The notes under the pieces were generated by a model. That model was given only the letters and a program-made list of their open reading frames with translations, ran no database searches and was not told the origin of the DNA. The position numbers and the translations under genes are program-made. Below, in pieces: positions 61,936-64,000 of a stretch of 64,000 bases of DNA (position 1 is the stretch's first letter; each line of letters starts with the position of its first letter). The DNA comes from Hahella sp050299855. Lineage in GTDB: Bacteria; Pseudomonadota; Gammaproteobacteria; Pseudomonadales; Oleiphilaceae. The DNA is taken from assembly GCA_050299855.1 (NCBI GenBank), contig JBNKWQ010000042.1, positions 62,001 to 126,000 of the forward strand. The letters are read 5' to 3'.

Positions 61936-64000
61936 GATACGAATGACCAACAGAAAGCAGCACTGTCACTAGCCCAGGTTTTCCAGGACGAGTTGCAGCA
62001 AATTGTCTCTTCCAGTCATCCACGGACTGAGGATGTCATTGCCGTCATGGACAACATTACCGATGTATTGGCAATGATGGACTGTTCTCAGCACCTGGCA
62101 AGGCTTGGCAGACTGCGTTCGCAATTGATTCCTGCTGAGGAAAGTACGTCTTCAGTAAATTTTGAGTTGCCTACCAGCAAGCTTCTATCTCTGACCAGCT
62201 GGCTGCTGCGCCTGCTGGAATCGCTGAATGATCCCTATCAGCCGCCGGTCGCGGAAGAGTCTGCTGATACTGCTGAAGAACACAGCGCCACGGCAAGTGT
62301 TGAAACAGTGGCAATTGCGGACTCTCCAACCACAGATGCCTGCCCGACCTTTGATTTTCCGGAGCCTTTATCGAAACTGGATTCGGAGAGTGACGTTGAC
62401 TGCGATCCCCAGAGTGAAGTAGTGGACAATATCGAAGACGAACTAGAGGGCGACATTAAGTATTCGCCAATGGTAGTCGGCTCTCAAACCGATATTTATG
62501 AAACCTCGTTAAGCCCCGAACAAGCTGAAGTGGTGGAAGCATTCTGGTCGGAAATAAGCGACCTTCAGGAAGAATTTGATCAAATATCAGGCATCATGAA
62601 GGATTCGCTCAGCGACCAGTTCCGCTATATCGAACTTCTGCAAACGCTCAGCGAAACCAGCCAATACCTGGGACTGGGAGGGCTGGAGTTATTCTTTGCC
62701 GATTTGGGTGAACGCCTGCAAAGTGAGGAAAAACTCAGCGATGCCCAACTGCACCACCTCACCCGGTGGCCATTATTGGTGAAAGACTACCTTTACCAGC
62801 AAGCCTCTGAGCATAGTTGCCTGGCACTGTTGGAGTTTCTGGAAGATGGTCTGTGGTCAACGGCAATTGAAGTAGAGACTCAGCAAGAGCTGCTTATGGC
62901 TCTTGTAGAATTCGATATCGCCGATGAAGTTTCAGAATCTTCAGTCGCGGTTGAATATACTCAGGAGGATGTCAGCCTGATTCTTTCCAGTGATGTGACT
63001 CTGGAAGTGAAACAGGCCTTCAAGCAAGACGCCCCTCTACACACTCTGTGCATTTTCGAAGCACTTGAACAACTTTCTGAAACAACTGTTTCCGGTAATT
63101 CGGATGATCCGGAAATAGCAAACCCGGACCTGATATCACAATGGATTGTCAAAGCGCAGCGGGCCAGTCACAGTCTGAAGGGCTCTGCAAACCTGCTGGG
63201 CATAAAAGGCATCGCTAACCTGAGCCATGCCCTTGAAGATATTTTTGAAGCCCTGGCATTCGGTAAGGCGACTCTGTCTACAGAGTTACACGCACTGCTG
63301 ATGGAAGCTTCCGATTGCCTGAGTGCCATGGTCGATTATGTAGCAGGCAAAGATCAGATGCCTGACGGCGCGTTGCAGATACTCCAGCAGTTGGTTAGCT
63401 GGACCTCACCGATGACTCTATTTTCCACAACAACAGCATTGCCCGCTATGGACTGGGATGACCAGGCGTCAGACGCTGCCTTCCAGGCACCTACCACTGC
63501 GCCGTTGCCCGAGAGCAAATCAATGTCCGACAGCGAACCAACGCCTGATACCCTTTCTCTCCCGGATGTCCAGTCTCGCCCTGACCCCATAGCACAACCA
63601 TCAGCGGCGACAGAAATGCCGGTGCCAACCAAGCAGGAAAACAACGCAGAGACCGTCGCCGACAACTCATCAGACTTTGACCAGCTCATCATGCTGGCCG
63701 AAGAAATGAGCATCAATAACGTCCAAAGTAAGGAACTGCAAAAAAGAGTACAAAGCACCGCCGAAGAGCTGTCTCGACACGATAATCTTTTGAGTCAGCG
63801 CCGTCTTGATCTTGAAAGCCTGATCGACAATCGCAGTATGGCCAGGAAAGGCGGGCACCAGGCTATTGATCAGCGAACTGATAAACCCGGTAAAAGCCGG
63901 ACGGACGTTAACGCAATCGACCCCTGGTATCAGGATCTAGACCCATTGGAGATGGACCGCTATGACGAGTTGCACCAGTGCTCCCACCAGCTGTTTGAAT
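61933..64000 (+). CDS. ChpA-like chemosensory histidine kinase, N-terminal part
   Basis: This reading frame is open to the window end (689 codons seen). The first ~400 residues are acidic and helical, as in the N-terminal phosphotransfer/FimL-like region of ChpA. An Hpt domain carries RASHSLKGSANLLGIKGIANLSHALED with phosphoacceptor H413. A Pro/Ser-rich linker (about 510-570) leads to DPLEMDRYDELHQCSHQLFE, which matches the segment before the dimerisation and kinase domains in ChpA-type CheA proteins. The catalytic domain lies beyond the window. It is the output kinase for the PilJ-like receptor. Confidence 0.88.
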   Translation, partial: MDTNDQQKAALSLAQVFQDELQQIVSSSHPRTEDVIAVMDNITDVLAMMDCSQHLARLGRLRSQLIPAEESTSSVNFELPTSKLLSLTSWLLRLLESLNDPYQPPVAEESADTAEEHSATASVETVAIADSPTTDACPTFDFPEPLSKLDSESDVDCDPQSEVVDNIEDELEGDIKYSPMVVGSQTDIYETSLSPEQAEVVEAFWSEISDLQEEFDQISGIMKDSLSDQFRYIELLQTLSETSQYLGLGGLELFFADLGERLQSEEKLSDAQLHHLTRWPLLVKDYLYQQASEHSCLALLEFLEDGLWSTAIEVETQQELLMALVEFDIADEVSESSVAVEYTQEDVSLILSSDVTLEVKQAFKQDAPLHTLCIFEALEQLSETTVSGNSDDPEIANPDLISQWIVKAQRASHSLKGSANLLGIKGIANLSHALEDIFEALAFGKATLSTELHALLMEASDCLSAMVDYVAGKDQMPDGALQILQQLVSWTSPMTLFSTTTALPAMDWDDQASDAAFQAPTTAPLPESKSMSDSEPTPDTLSLPDVQSRPDPIAQPSAATEMPVPTKQENNAETVADNSSDFDQLIMLAEEMSINNVQSKELQKRVQSTAEELSRHDNLLSQRRLDLESLIDNRSMARKGGHQAIDQRTDKPGKSRTDVNAIDPWYQDLDPLEMDRYDELHQCSHQLFE

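Overview
This is 64 kb of chromosomal DNA from a Gammaproteobacterium. The evidence is gene content and order: ruvA-ruvC-yebC-aspS-fmdB, tesA divergent from a YbbA/YbbP exporter, FabR, RMF, RlmKL, and a PilJ/ChpA-type sensory cluster. Base composition looks near balanced. The sequence alone does not support a genus; a marine or free-living relative of the Pseudomonadales, Oceanospirillales or Alteromonadales is plausible. I see no rRNA, prophage, transposase, integrase or CRISPR array.

Layout. 1-3.8 kb: ruvA (cut by the window edge), ruvC, yebC, aspS and an FmdB zinc ribbon, all on the minus strand. 4.2-11.6 kb: a FabR-type repressor, a HIT protein, ugd and galE (UDP-sugar supply), tadA, guaA and guaB. 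11.9-20.2 kb: xseA, two overlapping PaaI-type thioesterases, a DUF599 membrane protein, a lipoprotein M48 protease with TPRs, a LysR/MFS divergent pair and a DUF1287 protein. 20.4-29.2 kb: a secreted PHB-depolymerase-family esterase, an alpha/beta hydrolase, a GT-A-like glycosyltransferase, the YbbA/YbbP-type ABC system and tesA. 29.4-33.8 kb: a secreted helical protein of unknown function paired with a chemoreceptor, a tandem universal stress protein, then tRNA-Asn and tRNA-Pro. 34.1-42.1 kb: apeB, a very large membrane protein of unknown function (about 1454 aa), a degenerate exonuclease-fold protein, an unknown protein and an outer-membrane barrel. 42.3-55.6 kb: rlmKL, rmf, pyrD, a DnaA-box-bearing intergenic region, a PilZ protein, a CDF transporter, a DUF4126/SHOCT protein, a TauE/SafE permease, rmuC, uvrB and an aspartate-type aminotransferase, then a second tRNA-Asn. 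56.4-64.0 kb: a chemosensory operon running off the right edge.

The most interesting locus is that last operon: pseudo-receiver/receiver protein, PilH-like receiver, PilI/CheW-like adaptor, periplasmic branched-chain-amino-acid-type binding protein, PilJ-like receptor, ChpA-like histidine kinase. A solute-binding protein sits between adaptor and receptor with no transporter genes, which suggests that a binding protein feeds ligand information into a Pil-Chp-type pathway.

A second window-wide theme is short imperfect tandem arrays (units of 13-21 bp, 2-5 copies) in many intergenic gaps. Each has its own unit sequence, and several take in the stop or start codon of a flanking gene.
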